The translations under genes and the position numbers were made by a program. A stretch of DNA of 64,000 nucleotides from DAHUYF01 sp035623985. GTDB taxonomy: Bacteria > Pseudomonadota > Alphaproteobacteria > ATCC43930 > CGMCC-115725. Location: NCBI GenBank assembly GCA_035623985.1, contig DASPSJ010000078.1, positions 1 to 64,000 on the forward strand. Direction: 5' to 3'. Of this stretch, positions 20,653 to 29,578 are shown one piece after another; position 1 is the stretch's first letter; the number at the start of each line of letters is the position of its first letter. The notes under the pieces were generated by a model. The model made no database searches, was not told the DNA's origin, and saw nothing but the letters and a program-made list of their open reading frames with translations.

Positions 20653-22911
20653 TCAACCAGCGGCTTGCGCTTCGGCCGCCCGCGGCAGTGGCAGCAGATC
20701 GCGGATTTGCGCTTGCAGCGCGGTCGGGCGGTAGGGTTTGGGCAAGATGGGAAAGCCCTCTTTGCTCGCTTCCTGCGCCGCGATGCTGTAGCCGGTCGTC
20801 AGCAGCACTGGCAGGCCGGGGTAGCGGTTGCGCAGCGCTCGGGCGAGTTCGACGCCGCTCATGCCGCCGGGCATTACCACATCGGTGAAGACGAGATCGA
20901 AGCTGCCGCCCTTCGACAGCGTATCGAGCGCCGCCTGCGCCGAGGTGACGTGGGTCACGCGGTAACCGAGGGTCTCCAGCAGCGCGACGCTGACTTCGGC
21001 CACTTCGGGATCGTCTTCGACCACCAGCACCGCCTGCTCGCGCGCCGGCGGCGACAGCGGTACCGCGGTCGCCGCCGCAAGCGCTACCGCAGGGCGTGCC
21101 CGCGGTAGATAGAGCGTGACGGTGGTGCCCTGGCCTTCGGCGCTGGCCACCGTCGCCGTGCCGCCGGATTGGCGGGCGAAGCCATAGACTTGGCTGAGAC
21201 CGAGGCCGGTGCCCTTGCCGGGTTCCTTGGTGGTGAAGTAGGGCTCGAAGACGCGGGCGATCACCGCAGTGGGAATGCCGGTACCGGTGTCGCTGACGGC
21301 GATGCTGACGCAATCGCCGGCGAGTTCATCCTCGGGCCGGGGCCCGCCGCGCGGCTCGTTAGACGCGGCGATGGTGAGCACGCCGCCTTTCGGCATCGCG
21401 TCCTTGGCGTTCACCGCGATATTGATGACCGCGAGCTCGAACTCGTTTGGATCGATGTCGACCGGCCAGACATCGGCGGCGATGTCGAGACGCACCTCGG
21501 TACTGCCGGGCAGCAAATGGCGGATGAGCTCCGCCACTTTCGGCAGATGCTCGACGAGATCGATGCGGCGCGGCTGCAGCGCCTGGCGGCGGCCGAAGGT
21601 CAGGAGATGGCGGGTCAGGCTCTCCGCCCGCCCCAGCGCGCGGTCGACCGCGTCGAATTCGCCGGTGCCGGTCTCGCCGAGCCGGCGCCGCAGCATGAAG
21701 AGATTGCTGCCGATGATCAGCAGCAGATTGTTGAAATCATGCGCGACGCCGCCGGTGAGTTGGCCGAGCGCCTCGAGCTTCTGCGACTCGCGCAGCGCCT
21801 CCTCCGTGCGATGGTGCTCCAGCGTCTCGCGCTGCAGCGCTTCCACCGCCTGATTGCGCTCGCGGATCTGCAGCGAGAGCTTATCATTGACTTGGCGCAG
21901 CTCGGCGGTCCGCTCGCGCACCCGCTGCTCCAACTCGTCGCGCGCGCGGGTGAGATCGGCGAGCGCTTGGCGCCGCTCGCGCAACGCGGCATCGAGCACC
22001 AGCATGGCGATCGAGACGATGGCGATGAAGCCTTGTAGCACCAGCAGCGCTTCGTTCTGCTCGGCGGCGACGAATGGCCCGTGGCCGGCGGCGGTGCCGA
22101 GGACGGCGACGGCGGCGGCGAGCGCGACGCCGAGCGTGCCGAGCGCGCTGCCGAAGGCGTATTCGACCCAGAGCAGGATCGGGATCAGCGTATAGGCCTG
22201 AGTCCTGAGCAGCACCGGGGCGAGCATGCCGGCCTCGAGCCAGCCGCCGAAGGTGAGCACGCAATAGAGGAAGAGCAACAGCACGCAGATCAGCTTGGCG
22301 AAGGGGCGTATGGCCAGCACGGCGCGATCGAGGCTGGACCAGGCCACTGCCAGCGGCGCCACGATCAGCACCCCGGCGGCGTCGCGGAGCCACCAAGTGA
22401 ACCAGGCGGTCCCGCGCAACGACGGCGGCAGGAAACCCGCCGCCGCCAGGCTAGCGATGCCGATGCTGCTGGCGACAAGGCAACTGGCAAGCGCCGCCAG
22501 GACGAAGACGAAGACGGCAAAGATGTCGTGGGTGATGTCGGCGCCGGCGCCGAAGCGACGCACGATATGAATGCCGATCAGCGCCTCCAGCATGTTGCCG
22601 AAGCCGATCAGCGCGGCGACCGCGATCTCCTCGGGATGGGCGGCAAAATGCGCCAGCAGGCCGGCCGGCGTCGCTGCAGCGGATTTCGCGTAGAAATCGG
22701 TCAGGTTGGCGAGAAAGGCGCCGAGAAAGACGCCGGCGGCCAGCCGCGGACCGAACAGCAGCAACGCGGCAAAGGCGATGCCGGAGGGCGGCCAGACCGG
22801 CGTGGCCTGCGTCGCCTGGAACTGCAACTGAAGGCCGAGCCACGCGGCAGTGTAATAGGCCGCGGCGACGCCTAGCGTGGCGAGAACGGCGCGGGGCCGA
22901 TATACGTCCAT
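20653..22911 (-). CDS. Hybrid sensor histidine kinase with MASE1 domain and receiver
   Basis: A membrane-bound two-component sensor of 752 residues. Order of parts: MASE1 membrane sensor with about eight helices (1-305, starting with the PVWPPSGIA motif typical of MASE1), a coiled coil (about 310-370), HisKA with the phosphohistidine His391 in GGVAHDFNNLL, HATPase (about 480-610), and a C-terminal receiver with phospho-acceptor Asp677 in FTDVVMPGGMSG. No separate response regulator lies next to it, so phosphate may end on its own receiver or reach an unlinked partner. The ligand is not evident. It converges with gcrA. Confidence 0.92.
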   Translation of the reverse strand: MDVYRPRAVLATLGVAAAYYTAAWLGLQLQFQATQATPVWPPSGIAFAALLLFGPRLAAGVFLGAFLANLTDFYAKSAAATPAGLLAHFAAHPEEIAVAALIGFGNMLEALIGIHIVRRFGAGADITHDIFAVFVFVLAALASCLVASSIGIASLAAAGFLPPSLRGTAWFTWWLRDAAGVLIVAPLAVAWSSLDRAVLAIRPFAKLICVLLLFLYCVLTFGGWLEAGMLAPVLLRTQAYTLIPILLWVEYAFGSALGTLGVALAAAVAVLGTAAGHGPFVAAEQNEALLVLQGFIAIVSIAMLVLDAALRERRQALADLTRARDELEQRVRERTAELRQVNDKLSLQIRERNQAVEALQRETLEHHRTEEALRESQKLEALGQLTGGVAHDFNNLLLIIGSNLFMLRRRLGETGTGEFDAVDRALGRAESLTRHLLTFGRRQALQPRRIDLVEHLPKVAELIRHLLPGSTEVRLDIAADVWPVDIDPNEFELAVINIAVNAKDAMPKGGVLTIAASNEPRGGPRPEDELAGDCVSIAVSDTGTGIPTAVIARVFEPYFTTKEPGKGTGLGLSQVYGFARQSGGTATVASAEGQGTTVTLYLPRARPAVALAAATAVPLSPPAREQAVLVVEDDPEVAEVSVALLETLGYRVTHVTSAQAALDTLSKGGSFDLVFTDVVMPGGMSGVELARALRNRYPGLPVLLTTGYSIAAQEASKEGFPILPKPYRPTALQAQIRDLLPLPRAAEAQAAG

Positions 22912-22988
22912 GCCGCAGCTTTTACGAGTGACGTGATCCCGTCAAGCGGCGCTGTCGTCGCCTCGCCGGAAGGCGAGAAAGGACGACC

Positions 22989-24164
22989 CTATCGCGTCAA
23001 CCGCCGCATGGCGCGGTCGAGGCCGTCGAGGGTGAGCGGGAACATGCGGCCTTCCACGAGGTCGCGCACGAGCTGGATCGAGGGCGTGCCTTCCCAGTAG
23101 CGCTCGGGCACCGGATTGAGCCAGACCGATTTCGGATAGGTGAGGGTGAGCCGGCGCAGCCACGTCTCGCCCGCTTCCTCGTTCCAATGCTCGACGCTGC
23201 CGCCGGGCTGGACGAGCTCATAGGGGCTCATGCTGGCGTCGCCGACGAAGATCAGCTTGTAGCTGGCGTCATAGGTGTGCATCACCTGGAATGTCGGCGT
23301 CTTCTCGACGTGCCGGCGCCAGGCGTCGCGCCACAGCGCCTCGTAGGGGCAATTGCGGAAATAGAAGAACTCGAGATGCTTGAACTCGGCGCGTGCGGCG
23401 GAGAACAGTTCCTCGCAGGTGCGGACGTGCCCATCCATCGAGCCGCCGATATCCATCAACAGCAACACCTTCGCGGCGTTGTGCCGCTCCGGCACGAGCT
23501 TGATGTCGAGCCAGCCGGCGTTGCGGGCGGTGGAGCGGATGGTGTCGTCGAGATCGAGCTCTTCGGCGGCGCCTTCGCGCGCGAACTGGCGCAGGCGGCG
23601 CAACGCGATCTTGATGTTGCGGGTGCCGATCTCGACCCGGTCGTCGAGATTCCTGAACTCGCGCTTGTCCCAGACCTTGACCGCGCGGTTGTTGCGGTTC
23701 TTGTCCTGGCCGATGCGCACGCCTTCGGGGTTGGAGCCGTAGGCGCCGAAGGGCGAGGTGCCGGCGGTGCCGATCCACTTGCCGCCGCCCTGGTGCCGCC
23801 CCTTCTGCTCGGCCAATCGCTTCTGCAATTCCTCCATCAGCTTGTCGAGACCGCCCAGCGTCTGGATCTTCTTCAGCTCCTCGGGCGTAAGCAGCTTCTC
23901 GGCAAGCTTCCGCAGCCATTCCTCGGGAATCTCGACGCCGGCGTCGCCGATCGTCTCCAGCCCCTTGAAATGGTGGCCGAAGACGCGGTCGAACTTGTCG
24001 AGATTGCGCTCGTCCTTGACCAGCAGGCTGCGCGAGAGATAGTAGAAATCATCGATGCTGTAGTCGGCAAGATGATGCCGCATCGCCTCGAGCAGCGTCA
24101 GATACTCCCGGAGCGACACCGGCACCCTGGCCTGCCTGAGCTCGAGGAAGAAGTTGATGAACAT
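22989..24164 (-). CDS. VWA domain-containing CoxE-like protein
   Basis: A 391-residue CoxE-like protein with a von Willebrand factor A domain. The MIDAS motif is seen as LLLMDIGGSMDGH (DxGxSM). CoxE proteins partner MoxR/CoxD AAA+ ATPases in inserting metals or maturing enzyme complexes. The adjacent gene upstream is exactly such a MoxR ATPase, 18 bases away, so the two should act as one chaperone unit. No molybdenum hydroxylase or other obvious client gene is next to them, so their target here is unknown. Confidence 0.88.
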   Translation of the reverse strand: MFINFFLELRQARVPVSLREYLTLLEAMRHHLADYSIDDFYYLSRSLLVKDERNLDKFDRVFGHHFKGLETIGDAGVEIPEEWLRKLAEKLLTPEELKKIQTLGGLDKLMEELQKRLAEQKGRHQGGGKWIGTAGTSPFGAYGSNPEGVRIGQDKNRNNRAVKVWDKREFRNLDDRVEIGTRNIKIALRRLRQFAREGAAEELDLDDTIRSTARNAGWLDIKLVPERHNAAKVLLLMDIGGSMDGHVRTCEELFSAARAEFKHLEFFYFRNCPYEALWRDAWRRHVEKTPTFQVMHTYDASYKLIFVGDASMSPYELVQPGGSVEHWNEEAGETWLRRLTLTYPKSVWLNPVPERYWEGTPSIQLVRDLVEGRMFPLTLDGLDRAMRRLTR

Positions 24165-24182
24165 GGGGCTTTGCCGCGCGCG

Positions 24183-25034
24183 TCAGCCGCCGCGCTCCCG
24201 TCGGTTGAGGAAGGCCAGCCGCTCGAAAAGGTGCACGTCCTGCTCGCTCTTGAGAAGGGCGCCGTGCAGCGGCGGGATGAGCTTGCCGGGATCGCGCGAG
24301 CGCAGCGCCTCGGGCGGAATGTCCTCGACCATCAGCAGCTTCAGCCAATCCAGCAGCTCCGAGGTGGACGGCTTCTTCTTGAGGCCGGGCACGTCGCGCA
24401 GCTCGTAGAAGACGTTGAGCGCCTCGCGCACCAGTATCTTCTGGATATCGGGATAGTGCACGTCGACGATGCGCGTCATGGTCTCGCGGTCGGGAAAGCG
24501 GATGTAGTGGAAGAAGCAACGGCGCAGGAAGGCGTCGGGCAGCTCCTTCTCGTTGTTGGAGGTGATGACGACGATCGGCCGGTGACGCGCCACCACCGTC
24601 TCGCGCGTCTCGTAGACGTAGAACTCCATGCGGTCGAGCTCGAGCAGGAGATCGTTGGGAAACTCGATGTCGGCCTTGTCGATCTCGTCGATCAGCAGCA
24701 CCGGCGCGGCTTCGCCGGTGAACGCCTCCCAGAGCTTGCCGCGGGCGATGTAGTTGCGGATGTCCTGCACCTTGGGATCGCCGAGCTGGCTGTCCCTGAG
24801 GCGGGCCACCGCGTCGTACTCGTAGAGCCCCTGCTGCGCCTTGGTGGTGGATTTGATATGCCAGGTGATGATGTCCTTGCGGAGCGCCTTGGCGATCTCG
24901 TGGGCAAGAATGGTCTTGCCGGTGCCGGGCTCGCCCTTGACCAGGAGCGGCCGCTCCAGGGCGATGGCGGCGTTGACGGCGACGCGCAGATCGTCGGTCG
25001 CGATGTAGCTCTCCGTGCCTTGGAACCGGTCCAT
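24183..25034 (-). CDS. MoxR family AAA+ ATPase
   Basis: A 283-residue MoxR-type AAA+ ATPase with Walker A GEPGTGKT at 34-41, Walker B LLIDEIDKAD near 116-125 and the sensor-1 ITSNNEKELPDAFLRR. MoxR ATPases act as assembly chaperones with VWA proteins such as the CoxE-like protein encoded just downstream. The ATG at 25034 is chosen for the GAGGAG immediately upstream; the 13 residues before it in frame lack homology. Confidence 0.92.
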   Translation of the reverse strand: MDRFQGTESYIATDDLRVAVNAAIALERPLLVKGEPGTGKTILAHEIAKALRKDIITWHIKSTTKAQQGLYEYDAVARLRDSQLGDPKVQDIRNYIARGKLWEAFTGEAAPVLLIDEIDKADIEFPNDLLLELDRMEFYVYETRETVVARHRPIVVITSNNEKELPDAFLRRCFFHYIRFPDRETMTRIVDVHYPDIQKILVREALNVFYELRDVPGLKKKPSTSELLDWLKLLMVEDIPPEALRSRDPGKLIPPLHGALLKSEQDVHLFERLAFLNRRERGG

Positions 25035-25217
25035 AGTCTCCTCGCGGCGATGGCACCTCTCCATAGCGCGCAACGGGATCGCGCGCCAGAACCATTCATC
25101 TTGGTATCGGAGTGCGCCGGGGAAAGTCCGCCCATGCCGGATGACCTCCGGTCACGGGCCATTCGCCCTCGCCCGCGTCAGGACCGCCGGCCGCCGCAGC
25201 CGGCGCGCGGCTCTGCC

Positions 25218-25502
25218 TCAGGCCGGTACGGCGCGCGCCGGTCCCGTTATGGCGGTATGCGGCACCTCGACGTTGATCTCCAGCACCGAGGCGTTGCCCG
25301 CCTTGCCCAGCGACACCCGGATCATGTCCTCCTCGACCGCGACGTATTTCGTCACCACGGCGAGCAGCTCCTTCTGCAGCCGCGGCAGGAAATCGGGGCG
25401 GTCGCGGTCGGCGCGCTCATGCGCCAGCACGATCTGCAGACGCTCCTTGGCGATCGAGGCGGAGGCCGGCTTCTTGGGGAAGAAGAAGTCGAACAGGCTC
25501 AC
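25218..25502 (-). CDS. minE: Cell division topological specificity factor MinE
   Basis: A 94-residue MinE. The amphipathic membrane-targeting N-terminus (SLFDFFFPKK) is followed by the anti-MinCD contact segment (ASIAKERLQIVLAHER, about 14-29) and the C-terminal topological domain. MinE stimulates MinD ATPase activity and drives pole-to-pole oscillation. Its start overlaps the end of minD by 4 bases, completing minC-minD-minE on the minus strand. Confidence 0.95.
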   Translation of the reverse strand: MSLFDFFFPKKPASASIAKERLQIVLAHERADRDRPDFLPRLQKELLAVVTKYVAVEEDMIRVSLGKAGNASVLEINVEVPHTAITGPARAVPA

Positions 25503-26317
25503 GTTGCGGCCCTCCCGAACCAGCCGCGCAGGAAGCTTCGCCGCTCCGGCAGCGAGAAGCGCATCTCGCGCTGCTCGCCGACGAAGCGCGCCACAGCATC
25601 CTCATAGGCGCGGCCGGCCGGGCTCTCGGCGTCGAGGATCACCGGTATGCCGGTGTTGGAAGCCCTGAGCACCGTCGGCGATTCCGGGATGATGCCGAGC
25701 AGCGGCAGCGACAGGATCTCCTTCACGTCGTCCACCGACAGCATCTCGCCCTTCTTCACCCGTTCGGGCGAGTAGCGCGTCAGCAGCAGATGTTCCTCGA
25801 CCGGACTCTCCCGCTTCTCGGCGCGGCGCGACCTCGCCGCGAGAATGCCAATGATGCGGTCGCTGTCGCGCACCGAGGAGACTTCGGGATTGGTGACGAT
25901 GATGGCCGCGTCGGCGTGATAGAGCGCGGTGAGCGCGCCATGCTCGATGCCCGCCGGGCTGTCGCAGATGACGTACTCGAAGTCGTTCCTCAGCTCGCGC
26001 ATCACCCAATCGACGCCCTCGCGCTTCAGCGCCTCCTTGTCGCGCGTCTGCGAGGTCGGGAATATATACAAACTGTCGATTCTTTTATCTCTAATCAACG
26101 CCTGGTTGAGAGTGGCGTCGCCATTGATGACGTTGATGAAATCGAAGACGACGCGGCGCTCGCAGCCCATGACCAGATCGAGATTGCGCAGGCCGACATC
26201 GAAATCGATCACCACCGTCTTGTGTCCGCGCAATGCGAGACCCGCCGCGAAGGCCGCCGAGGTCGTCGTCTTGCCCACGCCGCCCTTGCCAGATGTCACC
26301 ACGATAACCTTGCCCAA
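25499..26317 (-). CDS. minD: Septum site-determining protein MinD
   Basis: Membrane-associated ATPase that recruits MinC to the poles. With the start used here the protein has 272 residues and begins as the family does (GKVIVVTSGKGGVGKTT), with the deviant Walker A KGGVGKTT at 11-18; the C-terminal amphipathic helix (ERRSFLRGWFG) is the membrane anchor. This start is a TTG at 26317 with GGAG 8 bases upstream. The competing ATG at 26350 overlaps the minC stop as TGATG and would add 11 charged residues. Both are plausible, and the choice does not affect the call. Confidence 0.95.
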   Translation of the reverse strand: MGKVIVVTSGKGGVGKTTTSAAFAAGLALRGHKTVVIDFDVGLRNLDLVMGCERRVVFDFINVINGDATLNQALIRDKRIDSLYIFPTSQTRDKEALKREGVDWVMRELRNDFEYVICDSPAGIEHGALTALYHADAAIIVTNPEVSSVRDSDRIIGILAARSRRAEKRESPVEEHLLLTRYSPERVKKGEMLSVDDVKEILSLPLLGIIPESPTVLRASNTGIPVILDAESPAGRAYEDAVARFVGEQREMRFSLPERRSFLRGWFGRAAT

Positions 26318-26349
26318 GACCTTCTCTCCTTCTTCCCGGTTAGGGGCCA

Positions 26350-27042
26350 TCAGCCCTTGCTCCAGCCCGGCAGGATCGCCAGCCGGTCGTCAATCAGCGC
26401 CACCTGCGCCGCGCCGCCCAAATGCTCCGGCGCGATCGCGTCGTTGACGAGATAGCGTCCGGCGATTGACACCAGCTCGGCCTCGAAGCGCTGCGCGAAG
26501 ATGCGCGCATCGCGGTCGCCGGCGGCGCCGGCGATGGCGCGACCGCGCAGCGCGCCGTAGACATGGATATGACCGTCGGCGATGAGCTCGGCGCCGGCGC
26601 TCACCGGCGCAACGACGACGAGATCGCCGCCGCGGACATAGATTTGCGCACCGGAACGCACCGGCTGGGTCACCACCTGCGGGCGCGGCGCGCTCTCCGG
26701 CGGCGCGGCGCGGCGCGGGCTTTTGGCCTGGGTGCCTTTGACCGCCGCGAGATCGACGGCTTTCGCCGCGCGCAATTGCATTGCGCTGGCGTTCTGCACG
26801 CCGACCGGCGTGAGCCGGCACCGGCGCAGGAGCTGCCGCAGGGCGGTGAAATCATCGGCCGACATGCAGCCGGGACAGTCCCTGAGATCGAGCACCACCG
26901 GCGCGTCGGCGAAGAAGCCGGGGCTCAGCGCCACCTGCTCTTCCAGCTCGCGGCCGAGCGCGGGGTCGTAGGGATCGGCAATGCGCACCACCATGAGGGT
27001 GAAGATGCCGCCCTGGACCCTGCTCGCCGTCGTCGCCGTCAT
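26350..27042 (-). CDS. minC: Septum site-determining protein MinC
   Basis: Inhibitor of FtsZ polymerisation activated by MinD. The 230-residue protein has the N-terminal FtsZ-interacting domain (1-105) and the C-terminal beta-helix domain (about 125-230, including GAQIYVRGGDLVVVAPVSAGAELIADG-type rungs and HVYGALRGRA). AGGGA lies 7 bases before the ATG at 27042, and earlier in-frame starts would add unrelated sequence. It heads minCDE. Confidence 0.94.
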   Translation of the reverse strand: MTATTASRVQGGIFTLMVVRIADPYDPALGRELEEQVALSPGFFADAPVVLDLRDCPGCMSADDFTALRQLLRRCRLTPVGVQNASAMQLRAAKAVDLAAVKGTQAKSPRRAAPPESAPRPQVVTQPVRSGAQIYVRGGDLVVVAPVSAGAELIADGHIHVYGALRGRAIAGAAGDRDARIFAQRFEAELVSIAGRYLVNDAIAPEHLGGAAQVALIDDRLAILPGWSKG

Positions 27043-27184
27043 CCCGCGTCCCTGGCCTGCCACGCACCGGAAGCATGCCGACACAATATATCGACACAAG
27101 AATGACCCAGATACCAGATCATGGGGGTTAATTTGAAGCGCGTCGTGAGTCTTTTGTGCGAATCGCTCGCAACCAGCGCCCGCG

Positions 27185-27841
27185 CTAGCGATAACGCCAG
27201 AGACCGCGGCGATAGGAGCGCGCGATCCCCTCCGCGCCAACGTAATCATAGCTCTGCGCGGGATCGGCAAGCGCGAAACCCGCGCCGACGAGGAAGCCGG
27301 CAAGGTCGACCCCGGTCGAGTCGAGGCAGACGGCGGCGGCGCGGCCGCCGCGCTGGCCCGGCGGCACGCGGCAGGAGACGGTGGTGTTGGCGCTTAGCCG
27401 TGACGCCAGCGCCTCCCGCGCCACTTCGCCGCAGGCGCGCGGCGATGGGCCCGGAGCAGCCCCGCAGCGATCGCCGCTTGCCGGCGCGCGCACGCCGAAG
27501 AGCGGCACGACGCGGCCGTGCACCTTGAGCGACACGCTGTTGTCGACGCGCGCGGCGCCGCTGATGATGACGGCCGCGGTTTGCGCGGGCGCCGGCGGCG
27601 ACGGGCGCCGTGCCGCGGTTTCCGCAGAGGTGCCGCGGTCGTGGCTGGGCAGCGTCACTGGCGCCGGCGCCGGCGTGTCGTCGGGGACCCCATGCACCGG
27701 GCGGGGCTTCACCTCCACCGTCGGGAGATCGGCGGGTGGCGTCGAAGCGGCATCGGCAAGCTGTGCGGCCTGGAGCGCCGGAGCAGCGGCAAGCCCGAGA
27801 CTCAGCACCAAGCTTGGAAGGATGACACGCGCAAGACGCAT
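27185..27841 (-). CDS. Secreted SNase-like protein, probably non-catalytic
   Basis: A 218-residue exported protein. Residues 1-26 form a signal peptide ending near ALQAA; residues 30-95 are Pro/Thr-rich. The C-terminal part (about 100-218) resembles a staphylococcal-nuclease (TNase) barrel: GRVVPLFGVRAP matches the family's substrate loop, and Cys residues at CGAAPGP, ACGE, SCRV and VCLD suggest disulfides. The usual Asp/Glu after the RLxGIDAPE position is replaced (RAPASG), so catalysis is doubtful. Similar proteins with this layout are annotated only as hypothetical or thermonuclease-like. It is divergent from tatA. Confidence 0.65.
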   Translation of the reverse strand: MRLARVILPSLVLSLGLAAAPALQAAQLADAASTPPADLPTVEVKPRPVHGVPDDTPAPAPVTLPSHDRGTSAETAARRPSPPAPAQTAAVIISGAARVDNSVSLKVHGRVVPLFGVRAPASGDRCGAAPGPSPRACGEVAREALASRLSANTTVSCRVPPGQRGGRAAAVCLDSTGVDLAGFLVGAGFALADPAQSYDYVGAEGIARSYRRGLWRYR

Positions 27842-28073
27842 CGCCGAAAACCTAGCATCGCGCCCGCCGCGGTGCCAGCTTCCAGCGCTGCACCATTTCG
27901 GACAAGGGCGACCCTTGCCCGATGCCGTGTCGTGGGGGTGCGGCGAGCGCCTCGGCCGCCGGCAATCCGCGGCGCTGCCGCAACCGACGGTTTCCCCCTT
28001 GACAAAGCCGCCCTCAGGCGGCGCCATGCCGATCAGGAAAGCGTCCAAACACCGCCAGTTCGAGGTCAGGGTC

Positions 28074-28316
28074 ATGGGTGGATTCAGTCTTTGGCATTGG
28101 CTCATCATCATCGCGGTCGTTGCCCTGCTGTTCGGCGGCAAGGGCAAGATTTCCGGGCTGATGGGCGACTTGGCCAAGGGTATCAAAGCCTTCAAGTCCG
28201 GGATGAAGGAGGACGAGACGACCGCCTCCACCAGCGCGCCGCCGCAGGTCCCGCCGCCTTCCGGCACCGGCACCGCCAACACCGCTGGCGAGCACGCGGC
28301 GCATGATCGCGGCTGA
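28074..28316 (+). CDS. tatA: Sec-independent translocase protein TatA
   Basis: An 80-residue TatA/E with one N-terminal transmembrane helix (GFSLWHWLIIIAVVALLFG, about 3-21), a hinge and an amphipathic helix (LMGDLAKGIKAFKSGMKED). It forms the pore of the twin-arginine pathway. GAGGTCAGGG lies just before the ATG. tatB and tatC are not next to it, although they usually are; they may be elsewhere. The downstream binding protein at 55696 carries a twin-arginine-like signal and is a possible substrate. Confidence 0.9.
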   Translation: MGGFSLWHWLIIIAVVALLFGGKGKISGLMGDLAKGIKAFKSGMKEDETTASTSAPPQVPPPSGTGTANTAGEHAAHDRG

Positions 28317-28369
28317 GCCGCTCAGCCGCTCTCGTCTGACCGACGGCCGCCGCGAGGGCTGAGCGCGCG

Positions 28370-29503
28370 ATGGCGCCGGCGCCCCGGCCGCGCTATGCGC
28401 GCCTTGTCGCGGCGCTGCCGGCCACCGTCCCCTTCGTCCCGCCCGAGGCGCTCGAACGCCGCGCCGGCAAGCCTTTGGCGCTGCGCATCGGCGCCAATGA
28501 GAGCGCCTTCGGCCCTTCGCCCAAGGCGCTCGCCGCCATGCGCCAGGCCGCGGCGCGGGTCAATTGGTACTGCGATCCCGAGGGTTTCGTGCTGCGCGAC
28601 GCGCTTGCCCGGCGCCACAATGTCGCGCGCGACAACATCGTGCTCGGCGCCGGCATCGACGATCTGCTCGGCCTCATCGTGCGCGCCTTCTGCGATCCCG
28701 GCGACCGCGTGGTGATGTCGCACGGCGCCTATCCCACTTTCGCTTTTCATGTCGCGGGCTTCGGCGCGCGGCTGGCGACCCCGCCCTATCACGACGACCG
28801 CAACGATCCCGAGGCGCTTGCCGCGGTGGCGCGCCGGCGCAAGGCGCGGCTGGTCTACATCTCCAACCCCGACAATCCCACGGGAAGCTGGATCACGGCG
28901 CCGGAGATCGAGACGCTGCTGCAACGCCTGCCGCCGGGCGCGGTGCTGGTGCTCGACGAGGCCTATAGCGAGTTCGCGCCGGAAGAAGCGATCCCGGCGC
29001 TCGATCCCGAGGATGCGCGCGTCATTCGGCTCCGCACCTTCTCCAAGGCCTATGGCATGGCGGGCGCGCGCATCGGCTATGCCGTCGCGCCGCAGGAGAC
29101 GGTGCGCAGCTTCGACAAGATCCGCCATCATTTCGGCGTCAACCGCATCGCCCAGGAAGGCGCGCTCGCCGCGCTGGACGACGGCGATTTCATCGCCAAG
29201 GTGGTGCGCGAAGTCGCGGCGGGCCGGCGCGACTATGCCGAGACGGCCAGCGCGCTCGGCTTCGCCGCGCTGCCTTCGGCGACGAACTTCGTCGCCATCG
29301 ACATCGGCAGCACCGAGCGCGCCGGCGCGGCGATGGCGCTGCTGCTGGAGCGGGAGAACTGCTTCGTGCGCCGCGCCGGCGTGGCGCCGCTCAACCGCTG
29401 CATCCGCGTCACCGTCGGCACCGCGCCGGAGCGGCGCGGCTTCGCCGAAGCGCTGCGGCGGGTGGCGCCGTTGTTGCCGAAAGATGCGCCCCACACGGCC
29501 TGA
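28370..29503 (+). CDS. PLP-dependent aminotransferase, HisC-like (class I/II)
   Basis: A 377-residue fold-type I aminotransferase. The cofactor lysine is Lys226 in TFSKAYGMAGAR, the Asn of NPDNPTGS and the DEAYSEF aspartate that contacts the pyridine nitrogen are present, and an Arg near the C-terminus (CIRVTVG) would bind the substrate carboxylate. It is closest in layout to histidinol-phosphate aminotransferase and related aromatic aminotransferases. No other his genes are nearby, so it may be the histidine enzyme or a broad-range paralogue. It follows tatA by 53 bases. Confidence 0.85.
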   Translation: MAPAPRPRYARLVAALPATVPFVPPEALERRAGKPLALRIGANESAFGPSPKALAAMRQAAARVNWYCDPEGFVLRDALARRHNVARDNIVLGAGIDDLLGLIVRAFCDPGDRVVMSHGAYPTFAFHVAGFGARLATPPYHDDRNDPEALAAVARRRKARLVYISNPDNPTGSWITAPEIETLLQRLPPGAVLVLDEAYSEFAPEEAIPALDPEDARVIRLRTFSKAYGMAGARIGYAVAPQETVRSFDKIRHHFGVNRIAQEGALAALDDGDFIAKVVREVAAGRRDYAETASALGFAALPSATNFVAIDIGSTERAGAAMALLLERENCFVRRAGVAPLNRCIRVTVGTAPERRGFAEALRRVAPLLPKDAPHTA

Positions 29504-29578
29504 GCGCTCAAGGCCTCGGCTTTCGCCGCGGCGGCGGCGCTGATATGCTGCGCGCTCTTTTCTCTGCCGCGAGCGCCC

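Noticed and set aside
20653..22911. CheY-CheA type chemotaxis kinase
   Set aside because: The kinase has MASE1, HisKA, HATPase and a terminal receiver, with no Hpt, P2 or CheW-like domain.
28370..29503. Firm assignment as hisC
   Set aside because: The fold and motifs fit several aromatic and histidinol-phosphate aminotransferases, and no his genes are adjacent, so the symbol was withheld.
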